Assembly (NCBI GenBank): GCA_041658245.1
Contig: JBBAAM010000015.1
Location: forward strand, 1 to 64,000
Length of the DNA stretch: 64,000 nt
Origin: Fen-1258 sp041658245
GTDB lineage: Bacteria; Bacteroidota; Ignavibacteria; Ignavibacteriales; Melioribacteraceae
Direction of reading: 5' to 3'
Part shown: positions 63,944 through 64,000 of the stretch, piece after piece
How the letters are laid out: each line of letters opens with the position of its first letter
Numbering within the stretch: the first letter of the stretch is position 1
Notes under the pieces: generated by a model
The model's database searches: none
Told to the model about the DNA's origin: nothing
What the model saw: the letters and a program-made list of their open reading frames with translations, nothing else
Made by a program: the position numbers and the translations under genes

Positions 63944-64000
63944 ATGACTGCACAGGAAAAACTTCAGCAAAAAATCAATCAAAGCTTGCATATATGTGTC
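63944..64000 (+). CDS. pyrF: Start of a probable orotidine 5'-phosphate decarboxylase
   Basis: Only 19 codons: MTAQEKLQQKINQSLHICV, cut by the window. The ending LHICV resembles the first strand (HLCVGLDP) of PyrF. Distance of 7 bp after rodA puts it in the same operon. The call rests on few residues. Confidence 0.45.
   Translation, partial: MTAQEKLQQKINQSLHICV

Noticed and set aside
1..64000. Prophage, integrase or insertion sequence
   Set aside because: No transposase, integrase, terminase or tail gene is recognisable on either strand.

Overview
The window is a stretch of bacterial chromosome, AT-rich and densely coded. The gene content points to the Ignavibacteria/Chlorobi side of the Bacteroidota. 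It has a secreted subtilase whose C-terminus carries an NYPNPFNP-type sorting domain (type IX secretion), two PorV-like outer-membrane proteins, a mreBCD-mrdA-rodA cluster, lpxH and heptosyltransferase-type genes (Gram-negative envelope), an hpnCDE squalene cluster, and at least three promoter candidates of the Bacteroidota form TTG-N21/22-TAnnTTTG. This placement is inferred from family content, not from a marker-gene tree.

Layout. 1-4.9 kb: 3' end of lepA, lepB, subtilase, O-methyltransferase. 4.9-12.7 kb: Rrf2 regulator, YigZ, uvrA, AhpD-like protein, MTA/SAH deaminase-like amidohydrolase, rdgB, and a multi-span membrane protein with an internal duplication. 12.7-17 kb: a two-gene hypothetical cassette (second gene frameshifted), menG/ubiE, a small protein with duplicated four-cysteine motifs, a PAP2 phosphatase and rsmA. 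17-25 kb: glycosyltransferase, DUF1207-like protein, site-2 protease, then a surface/secretion operon (lipoprotein, propeller protein, two PorV-like barrels). 25-28.5 kb: FemAB-like and two glycosyltransferase genes, then the 4.5S SRP RNA. 28.5-34.8 kb (minus strand): a single-chain restriction-methylase, uvrC, glgC. 34.9-39.7 kb: M1 aminopeptidase, lpxH, PBP1A. 39.7-47.7 kb: a tRNA-Leu gene nested between fragments of another tRNA, then a type I restriction-modification operon (hsdM-hsdS-hypothetical-[wHTH-MNT nucleotidyltransferase + HEPN-like]-hsdR, with hsdR frameshifted). 47.7-64 kb: hpnCDE, mitochondrial-type citrate synthase, lytic transglycosylase, pyrG, TPR protein, purN, purH, mreBCD, mrdA, rodA and the start of a probable pyrF.

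How the genes work together. Housekeeping blocks (repair uvrA/uvrC; nucleotide supply pyrG, purN, purH, rdgB; wall elongation mreBCD/mrdA/rodA/PBP1A) alternate with envelope and surface genes that fit a type IX-secreting rod. The accessory part is the 39.7-47.7 kb defence island. It starts next to tRNA-Leu and carries a possible MNT-HEPN toxin-antitoxin module under its own twin 14-bp operator repeats, between the specificity and restriction subunits.

The most unusual non-coding structure has two parts. (i) Intact tRNA-Leu sits between a 5' tRNA fragment and a 3' tRNA fragment, each broken by a short palindrome in an arm. (ii) Intergenic arrays of short degenerate words with periods of 6, 7, 10 or 11 nt recur through the window, several arranged as inverted pairs. 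Two period-7 arrays lie inside the coding sequence of the subtilase sorting domain.
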